Below, piece after piece: positions 27,605-35,802 of a stretch of 64,000 bases of DNA. Made by a program: the position numbers and the translations under genes. How positions within the stretch are numbered: the stretch's first letter is position 1; each line of letters opens with the position of its first letter. Location: the NCBI RefSeq assembly GCF_007990935.1, contig NZ_BJXJ01000010.1, positions 1-64,000 of the forward strand, given 5' to 3'. This DNA comes from Vibrio sagamiensis NBRC 104589. GTDB lineage: Bacteria; Pseudomonadota; Gammaproteobacteria; Enterobacterales; Vibrionaceae. Below the pieces are notes generated by a model, which saw nothing but the letters and a program-made list of their open reading frames with translations, was not told the DNA's origin and ran no database searches.

Positions 27605-27994
27605 TCAGCCAAAGATCTTACTCCAAATACTGGGACTTCGTTTATCATGATATTCCTGACGAAGGCTTTCAATAGAATATAAGCCTTCTTTTGCTTTGGT
27701 GAAGTCACCATTTTCTAAGTCATTTTTTATCCTCTTTAGCACCAGAGATAGCTTGTTAAAACCTTCATTGTAGATATCAGATTTTTCAGGCGAAAATTTT
27801 CCTTTTTTGGACTGCTCAACGATGCTTTGCATATGATCGATGGCAAGCATCATAGGTCCAATCTCTGAAGCTTGAACTGCATGATAAAACTCTAATTTCA
27901 TCTTCTTCATATTAATTTTTAAATCAATGGTCTCTTGCACTTCAGCAGAAGTATTGAATACCATAAGTGACCCAATAAGTAGAAAACGTAACAT
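27605..27994 (-). CDS. cybC: Periplasmic cytochrome b562
   Basis: A 129-residue protein with a signal peptide (cleavage after TSA near residue 17). It then follows the E. coli cytochrome b562 pattern: DLKINM aligns with DLEDNM and supplies axial Met29; the middle has FNKLSLVLKRIKNDLENGD; the last helix ends SLRQEYHDKR, where His116 corresponds to the second axial ligand. It is a four-helix-bundle haem protein of the periplasm. The linking Cys seen in some relatives is absent, so haem would be non-covalent. Its role in electron transfer is not established. It is monocistronic. Confidence 0.75.
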   Translation of the reverse strand: MLRFLLIGSLMVFNTSAEVQETIDLKINMKKMKLEFYHAVQASEIGPMMLAIDHMQSIVEQSKKGKFSPEKSDIYNEGFNKLSLVLKRIKNDLENGDFTKAKEGLYSIESLRQEYHDKRSPSIWSKIFG

Positions 27995-28313
27995 ACCATT
28001 CCCTTTTACAAAGATGAGTAAATGACCTCAGCATACTAGCTTAAATTATTGAAATGCTGAAAGCATATACCAGTGCTCAAATGACTTTCAGATGTCTTAG
28101 TATATTAACGTATCAATTCTTTAAGGAATTGATTTTTAAGTAACCAATTGTAATTAACCTCAACAGAAATCAAGGAAAAATGAAAAATTTAGAGTCAAGA
28201 GGGAGAAAACATCTCCTTTATACACCTTAATGTGCTTAAGTATATTGCCAAAAAACACAATAATGTAATGTAGTCTAGAATTAATTCATGATCACACAAT
28301 CAAGGATGGTGTA
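27995..28313. other. Divergent intergenic region, cytochrome b562 and serine protease
   Basis: No gene is seen. AT-rich; both flanking genes read outward, so two promoters are expected. I see no clear operator. AAGGA precedes the protease ATG. Confidence 0.4.
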
Positions 28314-29348
28314 ATGAGGTTATGTTCCTTCTTAGTAAGCTTGCCGCTACTATTGAGCCCTATTACTGTGAGCTCAGAGCACAGCAATTCGTCTGAGCTA
28401 ACGGCATACATTGTTGGTGGTAGACCTGCACCTCTGGACCAGCCTCCTTTTTTTGCAAGGATTATTTTGCATCGTACAGGAGAATCCCAATTCAATAATC
28501 TGTGTGGTGGTTCAATCATCAATGATCGTTACATATTGACTGCAGCTCATTGTCTCGAAGGTGACGTATTTACTGATGGCTGGACTATAGATGACTTACG
28601 CGTTCTTGTGAAAAATCCAACAATGGATGATGTTTATCTTGAAGAATTCAAAGATGTACGTTCATTTAAGATACATCCTGATTACGATGAAAACAATCTA
28701 TGGGTAAACGATATTGCTATCATAGAACTAAGCTATCCTATTACTGATAATGTCCAATCCATCACTTTACCGCAAGATTTTGGTGACTATAGCAACCAAT
28801 CGATTTTTCAAATATTTGGTTTAGGTCAAACTTCAACATCTAATAGTATTGAGCCTACAAGATTGCTCTGGGCAGAAGTTAAACCGTTAACTGATGTAGA
28901 ATGTATTAGCATGATCACAGGTTTTAATTCAGAGGAGTCTTTGTGCGTTACCGGAGTTGATAACCGACCATATACTGGTATCTGTAGTGGTGATTCAGGA
29001 GGACCTTTGACCTACCAAGACAATAATGGTCAATATCAGCAAATTGGTATTACTAGTTACGGGTCATCAATTTGTGAATCCCCACGAGTTCCTAGTGTCT
29101 TTACTGAAGTATTGCACTACACAGCTTGGATTGAAGCTCATTCAAGCTCCGGAGAGAAAACTATATATGATCAGAATCTTGCCGAAAAAGAAAATTACTA
29201 CAGCAAAGGGGATAATGGCTTTCAACCTGAAGAAACTAGTGACTCTTCACCTGAAAGTAATACTGAATCAGCCAGCGGTGGGACTATTCATTTTTTCTGG
29301 CTCTTGGTTGGTGGAATACTAACTTATTACAGAAGACGCAATTATTAA
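28314..29348 (+). CDS. Secreted trypsin-like serine protease with GlyGly-CTERM-like tail
   Basis: A 344-residue S1 protease. A signal peptide (about 1-20) and a short propeptide are followed by the activation sequence IVGGRPAPLDQPP, where IVGG is the mature N-terminus. The triad is visible as TAAHC (near 78), NDIAII (near 131) and CSGDSGGP (near 226). The C-terminus is a Ser/Glu-rich linker, then GGTIHFFWLLVGGILTYYRRR: a short Gly motif, a membrane helix and Arg residues. This is the layout of GlyGly-CTERM proteins, which are exported by type II secretion and processed by rhombosortase, as known for Vibrio VesB-type proteases. It is monocistronic. Confidence 0.87.
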   Translation: MRLCSFLVSLPLLLSPITVSSEHSNSSELTAYIVGGRPAPLDQPPFFARIILHRTGESQFNNLCGGSIINDRYILTAAHCLEGDVFTDGWTIDDLRVLVKNPTMDDVYLEEFKDVRSFKIHPDYDENNLWVNDIAIIELSYPITDNVQSITLPQDFGDYSNQSIFQIFGLGQTSTSNSIEPTRLLWAEVKPLTDVECISMITGFNSEESLCVTGVDNRPYTGICSGDSGGPLTYQDNNGQYQQIGITSYGSSICESPRVPSVFTEVLHYTAWIEAHSSSGEKTIYDQNLAEKENYYSKGDNGFQPEETSDSSPESNTESASGGTIHFFWLLVGGILTYYRRRNY

Positions 29349-29410
29349 AGGTAAAGGCTGCTCAACTAACAAGCGATTACCTTCATGTTCATCCTACTCA
29401 AACGCTATCA

Positions 29411-29797
29411 TTAAAGGTGGTAATCTTTTGGCACAAAGATTGAGTATGAGCCCTGGGTAAATACTAATTGCCCACTTGACGTCTTGACCTGAAACACAAA
29501 CCATGAGCTAAAACGATTATTTCCGGGATGTGCCACCATACCTTTAAGCTCACATTTTTCTTGCACTCTCATATAATCGTCAATATTAACCGTTAAATAG
29601 CCAAATCCTTCCTGGTTTTGTAAAAGATGGAACCCCCACTCACCCTCAATTTTGGCATAGTCTCCACTTTCATCATATAACCAGTCCCAGCTACTGCCGT
29701 CTATTGTTGCACAATAAACATCTGTAGATTCACCGTGACAAATAAAAGATAATAAAAGACAGCAAGTCATTATACAACGAGATAATATTAAATTCAT
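29411..29797 (-). CDS. Secreted hypothetical protein
   Basis: A 128-residue protein with a signal peptide (cleavage after CHG or GES, near residue 23). The mature part has two Cys (VYCATID, EKCELKG) and many aromatic residues (SSWDWLYDESG, FGYLTVNID). No domain is recognised. It is convergent with the serine protease gene with 62 bases between stops. It resembles, in size and layout only, the other small secreted proteins scattered in this window. Confidence 0.55.
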   Translation of the reverse strand: MNLILSRCIMTCCLLLSFICHGESTDVYCATIDGSSWDWLYDESGDYAKIEGEWGFHLLQNQEGFGYLTVNIDDYMRVQEKCELKGMVAHPGNNRFSSWFVFQVKTSSGQLVFTQGSYSIFVPKDYHL

Positions 29798-29860
29798 TAT
29801 TTATTCACTTTACTTTAAACATTAATACAAGAATATTGAGATAATAGATTGATATTAATT

Positions 29861-29895
29861 TTTATACCCAAGCAAATGTAAGCTACTCAGGTATA
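29861..29895. repeat. Short degenerate TATACC palindrome
   Basis: TATACCCAAGCAAA on the left and CTCAGGTATA on the right form a short imperfect palindrome. It looks like a minimal copy of the family whose full form is at 15790-16057. Confidence 0.45.
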
Positions 29896-30046
29896 GAACC
29901 AAAGATAATATAATAACACCTACAGTATTCAAGCCATCAATAAACAATAATAATAATTTGTTATAGAGATCTCGTTCTTATCTTAATTTATCTATTTATT
30001 TCTCCATAATTACTATTTATATACTTATGGTATTATAGATAATATA

Positions 30047-30122
30047 TTAGACTTTAGACTTTAGACTTTAGACTTTAGACTTTAGACTTTAGACTTTAGA
30101 CTTTAGACTTTAGACTTTAGAC
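30047..30122. repeat. Heptanucleotide tandem array, about 10.9 copies of TTAGACT
   Basis: Seventy-six bases of uninterrupted TTAGACT repeats with no mismatches that I can see. The array overlaps the last codons and stop of fliJ and extends about 55 bases beyond it. Perfect short repeats like this mutate by slippage, so copy number should vary between strains. Confidence 0.97.
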
Positions 30123-30540
30123 GAGCATTGATGATATCTTCAACTTGGAATAGCTCTCTTTTAATCTTTGCTGTCTTTTGTATGGTTCTCCATTGATGAA
30201 CCAATTTTTCTAAGCCTTTGGCTCGTACTTTTGTATATAACAGTCTATTTTTTATCGCTCGATATTCAGCATTCAATATATCTTTTTCCTGCTCATAATG
30301 GTCAAAATTAGTTTGTAACATCATCCCCGCTTGATTAGCATTAATTAAAATAGAACTACAAAGCTGGTTCTCTTTATTAACATTCTGACCTACTGTCTGT
30401 CTTAATTCAGAAAGCTGTTTAAGTTGAGTAGTTAGAACAGTATAACGATGATAAACAGATTGTAGCTCTCGTTGTATTTTTTCACATTGTATTTCCTCAA
30501 TTTTCCACAATTGAGTTACCGCTTTTAATTTTGCCTCCAT
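30103..30540 (-). CDS. fliJ: Lateral flagellar FliJ
   Basis: A 145-residue, almost wholly helical protein with the heptad pattern of FliJ (WKIEEIQCEKIQRELQSVYHRY, LNAEYRAIKNRLLYTKVRAKGLEKLV). FliJ is the soluble stalk of the flagellar export ATPase: it sits in the FliI ring and helps couple ATP hydrolysis and proton flow to export. It is the last gene of the minus-strand operon, nine bases after fliI. Its final residues, LKSKV, and its stop codon are coded by the heptanucleotide repeat array. The seven-base period puts a TAA in this frame after two and a half units, so changes in copy number would not extend the protein. Confidence 0.88.
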   Translation of the reverse strand: MEAKLKAVTQLWKIEEIQCEKIQRELQSVYHRYTVLTTQLKQLSELRQTVGQNVNKENQLCSSILINANQAGMMLQTNFDHYEQEKDILNAEYRAIKNRLLYTKVRAKGLEKLVHQWRTIQKTAKIKRELFQVEDIINARLKSKV

Positions 30541-30549
30541 ATTTTATTC

Positions 30550-31908
30550 CTACATTTGTCCATTATTTTCTGCAAACATCTGCACTAGCTCACTGCGGCT
30601 TAGTGTATAATTCACAACCTCATTAGAGTTTTGTTTTAAATAAGCGTTCATAATTGGATAAAGTGAGATGGATTTATCTAACTCTAAGTCCTGCCCTGCT
30701 TGATAGCCTCCAAGAGGCAAGAGCTCTTTCACTTGTAAGTAACTTGCGTAATATTGACGGAAATTATTGGCAGCTTGGTTATGCGGCAGGTCAATACATC
30801 CATTCATGCAACGACTTATCGATGCATTAATGTCAATCGCTGGATAATGATTTTGCTCAGCCAAAGAACGAGAAAGAACAATATGCCCATCCAAAATTGC
30901 GCGCGCAGACTCAACAACAGGATCTTGCTGATCATCCCCTTCTGCTAAAACAGTATAAATAGCGGTTAAACTTCCTTTTTGGTGCTCACTGTTTCCGGCT
31001 CGTTCAAGCAGCTGCGTTAATGATCCAAATACCGAAGGCGGGTAGCCGCGTGTTGCTGGTGGCTCCCCTAATGCTAAAGCAACTTCGCGCAGTGCCATCG
31101 CATAACGTGTTAAGGAGTCCATGAGCAATAATACGTCTTTTCCTTGATCACGAAAGTACTCTGCTATACGGTGACAAAGTAAAGTTGCACGCATCCTCAT
31201 CAATGGAGATTCATCGGCTGGAGCTGCAATAATAATGGCTTTCTTCCTTGTCTCCGAAGTCAAATTACGTTCGATAAATTCACGAACCTCGCGGCCTCTT
31301 TCTCCTATAAGTCCGACAACAATAACTTCTACTTCAGTATTTTGAGTTATCATGCCAAGCAATACGCTTTTACCAACCCCACTGCCCGCCATAAGGCCGA
31401 TTCTCTGACCTTTGCCTATAGTAAGTAAACCATTAATAGCTCTTACCCCGACATCAAGTGGTGTATCAACATGGCGCCGTTTCAAAGGATTAATTGGGTT
31501 CGGCTGCAAAGAGACCCGATCTCCTTCTTTAAGAAGCTCTCCATCATCGATCGGCTCACCTAAACCATTCACGACTCGCCCTAACCAACTTGAACTCAGT
31601 GATACAGAACTGTCCCTATCAATGGGAATCACTTTCGCTCCAGCAAATAACTCACCCAAACGTCTAATTGGCATTAAATAAGCAACAGCATGTTCAAATC
31701 CAACCACTTGGGCCTCCACCATCGTGCCATCTGCTGTTTCAACAAGGCAACGCTGTTCTAGCTTGAACTGGCACCCAACAGCCTGCAGTATTAGCCCATT
31801 TACTTTGATAAGACGACCTGTCACTCGAGCCACAGGAATGGCTTCGAGTGATGCTAACGCTCCATTAAACCGCGAACTTAAAATATCTACGCAGCTAGAC
31901 TCATTCAT
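30550..31908 (-). CDS. fliI: Lateral flagellar export ATPase FliI
   Basis: A 452-residue F1-beta-like ATPase. Walker A is GLMAGSGVGKSVLLG (about residues 170-184). It also has GLIGERGREVREF, the Walker B region VLLLMDSLTRYAMALRE and the Arg-rich ATRGYPPSVF. It energises export of flagellar subunits from the cytoplasmic face. Its first eight bases overlap the end of fliH, so the two are coupled. The length equals that of ordinary FliI (about 440-460). Confidence 0.96.
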   Translation of the reverse strand: MNESSCVDILSSRFNGALASLEAIPVARVTGRLIKVNGLILQAVGCQFKLEQRCLVETADGTMVEAQVVGFEHAVAYLMPIRRLGELFAGAKVIPIDRDSSVSLSSSWLGRVVNGLGEPIDDGELLKEGDRVSLQPNPINPLKRRHVDTPLDVGVRAINGLLTIGKGQRIGLMAGSGVGKSVLLGMITQNTEVEVIVVGLIGERGREVREFIERNLTSETRKKAIIIAAPADESPLMRMRATLLCHRIAEYFRDQGKDVLLLMDSLTRYAMALREVALALGEPPATRGYPPSVFGSLTQLLERAGNSEHQKGSLTAIYTVLAEGDDQQDPVVESARAILDGHIVLSRSLAEQNHYPAIDINASISRCMNGCIDLPHNQAANNFRQYYASYLQVKELLPLGGYQAGQDLELDKSISLYPIMNAYLKQNSNEVVNYTLSRSELVQMFAENNGQM

Positions 31909-32656
31909 TATCTTTACTCAACTGAGGTAAGGATTCATCCAATAAGTGTTGTCGGACATTGTCCATACAAGCTTCCAACCTAGAATCACAACTTGCATCT
32001 GCTTCTGCATCTTCCGTAATCAATAAACATCCTCCGTTAGGCAGCTTTTCATCTCCAACAAGTCTCCAAGCCTCTGGTAAGTCTGCGTTAATTTGACCAA
32101 TACGTTCCAAGTCATGTGGATTCAACTGCACTGTCACCGTTTCAGGTTTACCTGGCATTGCTGCTAATGTTTCATCCACCAAGGCCAGAATTTGCTGCGG
32201 CATCAGTGTCAATTCTGCACGCACAACCTGTTGAGCAACTTTCTGCACCAACTCACAAATCATATGTCGTTGCTGCTGTTCTTTCTCTGTTTGCCAACGA
32301 GATAATTGTTGAAATAGTTCATGTACTGGCTTAGCGGCTTCAATAAAGTTTTGTTTTCCCGATTTTTCTCCTGAAATAAACCCTTTCTGAAAGCCTTCTT
32401 TTTGGCCATCTAATATGCCAAGTTGTTTCCCTTGCTCAAGGCCCTGACGCAAACCTTCATCATGCCCTTGTTGCAGGCCTTGCTGAAAACCTGCATCAAG
32501 TTGCTGCTGAATATCGCCTTGTTTATCTTCTTGCCAAGATTGCTCTTCCAAAAACAAATCATCGCTCATAATTGATTCCGCTAAAGGAGGAAATCGATGC
32601 TGTCGATAAGAGCCCGGCGATAAACGTAATATGTTAGGAATTCTTTTTTTCGTCAT
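31901..32656 (-). CDS. fliH: Lateral flagellar FliH
   Basis: A 251-residue FliH, the regulator that dimerises on FliI and docks it to the C-ring. A Gln/Gly-rich tract at about residues 50-98 (QQGLQQGHDEGLRQGLEQGK) has the repeated GxxxG spacing typical of FliH. The C-terminal domain (VQLNPHDLERIGQIN, GGCLLITEDAEADASCDSRLE) matches the FliH/V-ATPase E-type region. It begins three bases after fliG ends and overlaps fliI by eight bases. Confidence 0.92.
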   Translation of the reverse strand: MTKKRIPNILRLSPGSYRQHRFPPLAESIMSDDLFLEEQSWQEDKQGDIQQQLDAGFQQGLQQGHDEGLRQGLEQGKQLGILDGQKEGFQKGFISGEKSGKQNFIEAAKPVHELFQQLSRWQTEKEQQQRHMICELVQKVAQQVVRAELTLMPQQILALVDETLAAMPGKPETVTVQLNPHDLERIGQINADLPEAWRLVGDEKLPNGGCLLITEDAEADASCDSRLEACMDNVRQHLLDESLPQLSKDNE

Positions 32657-32659
32657 TAC

Positions 32660-33679
32660 TTATTCCACTGTGGGTTCTTCATATAACATGAGCTGAATTT
32701 CTCCAGATTCATCCAGTTCACGAACCATTTGCATAATATCTTGACGAGCCTTTTGCACATGGCTTAAAGCAATGGCTCCCCGCAAGGACATGTCATCCTC
32801 CAATGCTTTTACCATGCGCTGAGGCATCGATTGCTTAATCGCTTTTTGTAATTCTTCATCGGCACCTTTCAAAGCAACAGTCCACAATGCTAGTGGAATC
32901 TGTTGAATCAAAGAGTCCATAGTCTCTTCTCGCTGACGACCTAATACCATAAAATCAAACATATTTTCTTCAATTTCATGGACCATTTTTTCATCGTGTA
33001 GCTTTAGCATTTCCATTAGCGAAGCTCGATCACCTTCGAAACGATTGATGATATCGGCGGCTTGTTTTACACCTGATAAAGGCGTACTTTGTATAGATGA
33101 GACTTTATCTATACAGCGCTCAACTAACTCGTGCAGATCTATCGCAACTTGATGATCAATATCTTGTAATTGTGCAATTCGATACAAAACTTCGTCATGA
33201 TCGCTCTCAGGTAAATATTTTAGAACGGTTGAAGCACTATCTGCAGGTAGATAAGCTAAAAAGATCGCTTGCATTTGAGGGTGTTCATGTTTAATGAAAC
33301 CCGCTAATACATCTGGCTCAACCCATTGCAGTCGCTGCATATTATTACGAATTTCATCACCATAAAGACTGTTAAGTAATCCTTTTGCCAAGTCATTACC
33401 TAGCGCTTTACGTAATGTATTTGATAAGTACTCTTTAGAAGCTCCGCGTATTCCACTATGTTCACGGAAGTCATCAAAGAAGTGCTCAATAACTGTTCGA
33501 GCAGAATCGCTTTTAATCCCACTAAGCTTTGCCATCGCACGAGTCACTCGTTGTGTTTCAGCTCGGCTAAAATGTTGCAACACTTGCGCGGCAGCCTCTT
33601 CGCCCATACCAAGAAGTACTAAAGCTGTTCTTTCTACATAACTAAATGTTTGTGCTGACATCGACGGTACTGTGTTCAT
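32660..33679 (-). CDS. fliG: Lateral flagellar motor switch protein FliG
   Basis: A 339-residue FliG, the rotor protein that takes torque from the stator. Three domains are visible: an N-terminal FliF-binding part (ERTALVLLGMGEEAAAQVLQ), a middle domain with the EHPQ motif (IKHEHPQMQAIFLAYL), and a C-terminal torque helix with the conserved charged run VQKARQDIMQMVRELDESG. The start overlaps the 3' end of fliF by 38 bases, or 20 if the second ATG (MSAQTF) is used. Confidence 0.95.
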   Translation of the reverse strand: MNTVPSMSAQTFSYVERTALVLLGMGEEAAAQVLQHFSRAETQRVTRAMAKLSGIKSDSARTVIEHFFDDFREHSGIRGASKEYLSNTLRKALGNDLAKGLLNSLYGDEIRNNMQRLQWVEPDVLAGFIKHEHPQMQAIFLAYLPADSASTVLKYLPESDHDEVLYRIAQLQDIDHQVAIDLHELVERCIDKVSSIQSTPLSGVKQAADIINRFEGDRASLMEMLKLHDEKMVHEIEENMFDFMVLGRQREETMDSLIQQIPLALWTVALKGADEELQKAIKQSMPQRMVKALEDDMSLRGAIALSHVQKARQDIMQMVRELDESGEIQLMLYEEPTVE

Positions 33680-35414
33680 TGATGTTTACCCATTGTTTTA
33701 AAATTTCGGCTACTCGCTCAGGCTCCTCATTTGCAATGAGCTGCAAATGTTTCAATTGGATTTCTAATGGCGAATCTGATGGTGGAAGCATGTCATTCTT
33801 GATATCTAGCCCTGTAGAACTACTGATACCTTTTTCAGACAAACGTCTGTTAAGGTCTTCTTCATATTCCAGCTCTTGGCGCGTTTGCAGATCTTTGATT
33901 TCAGGCTCAGGAGCTTTCTGCAGCTCTGCAAATTCCAATTCAGTATCCTGCTTTTGACTGCTTACACTTCCAGTTAGATGTTTGATCAAAGGACGAAGAA
34001 CAAACATAATCATTGCTAAACCTAGTACTCCACCGATCAAATATCGTAATGGCTGTTGTACCATCGGGTTCTGCCACCATGGCTGTGAAGGGGGCACACC
34101 GATTTCAATAGGCGTAAATTGAAACGTCATCAAACTCAATCGATCGCCACGTTCATCAGAAATACCAACGGCATCAGTAATCAGAGTGGATATCTGTGCT
34201 TTATCAGCATCTCCCCATGCCACACCATCTGGTGCAGACTGTGAATTAAGTAATACCGAAACACTGATTTTTTCGATCTTTCCTTGCTGGTACTGCGTGC
34301 GACGAACGCTACTTCCTACGGCGTATTGACGATTAATCTCAGAACGTGAACTCGAATTTTGATTATCCTTACCCTTAACCGGCTCTTCTCCTGTTACAGG
34401 GGGTTGATTGCTCAGTGAACCAGGAACACCCAAAGCAATTTGATCTACCGAGTTATTTTGAATACTGTGTTCATTACGCACTACAGGCTCGTTATCAAGT
34501 ATTTCTTGAGTTTCTTCAACCTGACTGAAATTCATATCAGCAGCAACTTGAACACGAAAGTTACTAGGGCCTACAATCGGTGTCAGCATATCCGCCGCAC
34601 GTTGTATGATCTGCTTTTCAACTGTTTTTTGGTAATCAAGGTACTTCGCATTAACTTTTCCTGTCTCAGCGGAAGCCACATCGGCACTCAGCAAGCGGCC
34701 ATATTGATCAACAACAGAGACCAACTCGGGTTTCATGCCTGTCACACTGCCTACCACCAAATTGATGATCGCTTCCACTTGCTCAGATTTAAGATCTTCA
34801 CTAGGAGTAAGTTCAAGCATCACAGATGCTGATGGTGATTCTGCATTTTGTCTAACAAATAAAGTTTGTTTGGGTATAGCAAGGTGAACTCGTGCATTAG
34901 CGACAGCATGTAATGACATGATAGTTCGAACAAGTTCTCCTTCTAAACCATGTCGATAGCGTGCAGTTTCCATAAACTGACTGGTACCAAGGGCACTGTC
35001 TTCTTTTAAAGATTCTAGTCCTGTTGGTAGCTGAGCTTTAACTCCTTTTGCTGCCAATAACATCCGAATACGAGCAACCTCACCTTCAGGCACCAACACT
35101 TGACCATTTTGTTCTTGCATCCGATAACTGATGTTTTCACTTTCCAAGACCGAAATAATTTCTCCGATATCAAAACGCTCTTGCTGACTGTAAAGGGGCC
35201 GATAACTCTGTGAAGAACTCCACAGAGCAACGACAATAATAGCAGCAATAACAGCAGCTAAGACTGCAGAAAGTATTAAGTTTCTTTGGCTACTTGACCA
35301 CCACTGTTTTACTTTATCTGTTACTTCGTACACACTATTTGATGTAGGAAGTTTTTGAGTTGCACTGGCTTGAAGAACCGAATTTCCAGTGACTTGAGTA
35401 GAAAGTTCTGACAT
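33642..35414 (-). CDS. fliF: Lateral flagellar MS-ring protein FliF
   Basis: A 590-residue FliF. Membrane helix 1 is at about residues 45-66 (LILSAVLAAVIAAIIVVALW) and helix 2 at about 455-475. Between them lie the ring-building motifs (GLESLKEDSALGTSQFMETARYR begins the first), and the C-terminus is the acidic tail that binds FliG. FliF makes the membrane ring on which the switch and export gate are built. The gene overlaps fliG and follows fliE by three bases. Confidence 0.95.
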   Translation of the reverse strand: MSELSTQVTGNSVLQASATQKLPTSNSVYEVTDKVKQWWSSSQRNLILSAVLAAVIAAIIVVALWSSSQSYRPLYSQQERFDIGEIISVLESENISYRMQEQNGQVLVPEGEVARIRMLLAAKGVKAQLPTGLESLKEDSALGTSQFMETARYRHGLEGELVRTIMSLHAVANARVHLAIPKQTLFVRQNAESPSASVMLELTPSEDLKSEQVEAIINLVVGSVTGMKPELVSVVDQYGRLLSADVASAETGKVNAKYLDYQKTVEKQIIQRAADMLTPIVGPSNFRVQVAADMNFSQVEETQEILDNEPVVRNEHSIQNNSVDQIALGVPGSLSNQPPVTGEEPVKGKDNQNSSSRSEINRQYAVGSSVRRTQYQQGKIEKISVSVLLNSQSAPDGVAWGDADKAQISTLITDAVGISDERGDRLSLMTFQFTPIEIGVPPSQPWWQNPMVQQPLRYLIGGVLGLAMIMFVLRPLIKHLTGSVSSQKQDTELEFAELQKAPEPEIKDLQTRQELEYEEDLNRRLSEKGISSSTGLDIKNDMLPPSDSPLEIQLKHLQLIANEEPERVAEILKQWVNINEHSTVDVSTNI

Positions 35415-35417
35415 AAA

Positions 35418-35789
35418 TTACACCGGCATTTTTCTTATATCTTCAAGTGACGTGATGACTTTTTTACTTACTTGCATCATGGCGGTTAACGATAAGTTTG
35501 CTTTTTGACTCGCAACCATCGCCCCCACTAAGTCATCACTTTTTCCCGTTTCAACAGCGGTCATCTTTTCACTTGCTTCGACTTGGTGGCTATCTACTTT
35601 ATTCATCACACTGATCATCGCTTGTGAAAAAGATAGCTGTGGAAAAGAAGAAGAGCGATCTGTATGTATTTTATCAACCGGATTTGTGCTCACAACAAAT
35701 TCGGAGGTATGTAAATGCGAGCGCATTACTTCCATTTTATTCAGCATTACTTGCTCTGCTGACAATAGATGATTTAATTGACTTGCCAT
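35418..35789 (-). CDS. fliE: Lateral flagellar basal body protein FliE
   Basis: A 123-residue FliE, the adaptor between the MS ring and the rod. The C-terminal helical block VGAMVASQKANLSLTAMMQVSKKVI is the family signature. AGGAG lies seven bases before the ATG. The gene is 13 bases downstream of lafK and begins the structural part of the operon. Confidence 0.92.
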   Translation of the reverse strand: MASQLNHLLSAEQVMLNKMEVMRSHLHTSEFVVSTNPVDKIHTDRSSSFPQLSFSQAMISVMNKVDSHQVEASEKMTAVETGKSDDLVGAMVASQKANLSLTAMMQVSKKVITSLEDIRKMPV

Positions 35790-35802
35790 CGATTTTCTCC
35801 TT

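Noticed and set aside
30047..30122. Heptanucleotide array as a CRISPR or phase-variable frame switch
   Set aside because: There are no spacers, so it is not CRISPR. The fliJ stop is reached within the first units, so copy number cannot switch the frame of fliJ.
31767..31782. TGGCAC..GCCTGC, a possible sigma-54 promoter inside fliI
   Set aside because: It lies on the plus strand within a minus-strand gene, spacing to the second element is wrong, and no plus-strand gene follows.
34440..34832. 130-codon plus-strand open frame inside fliF
   Set aside because: Shadow of the real gene on the opposite strand; no homology and no ribosome site.
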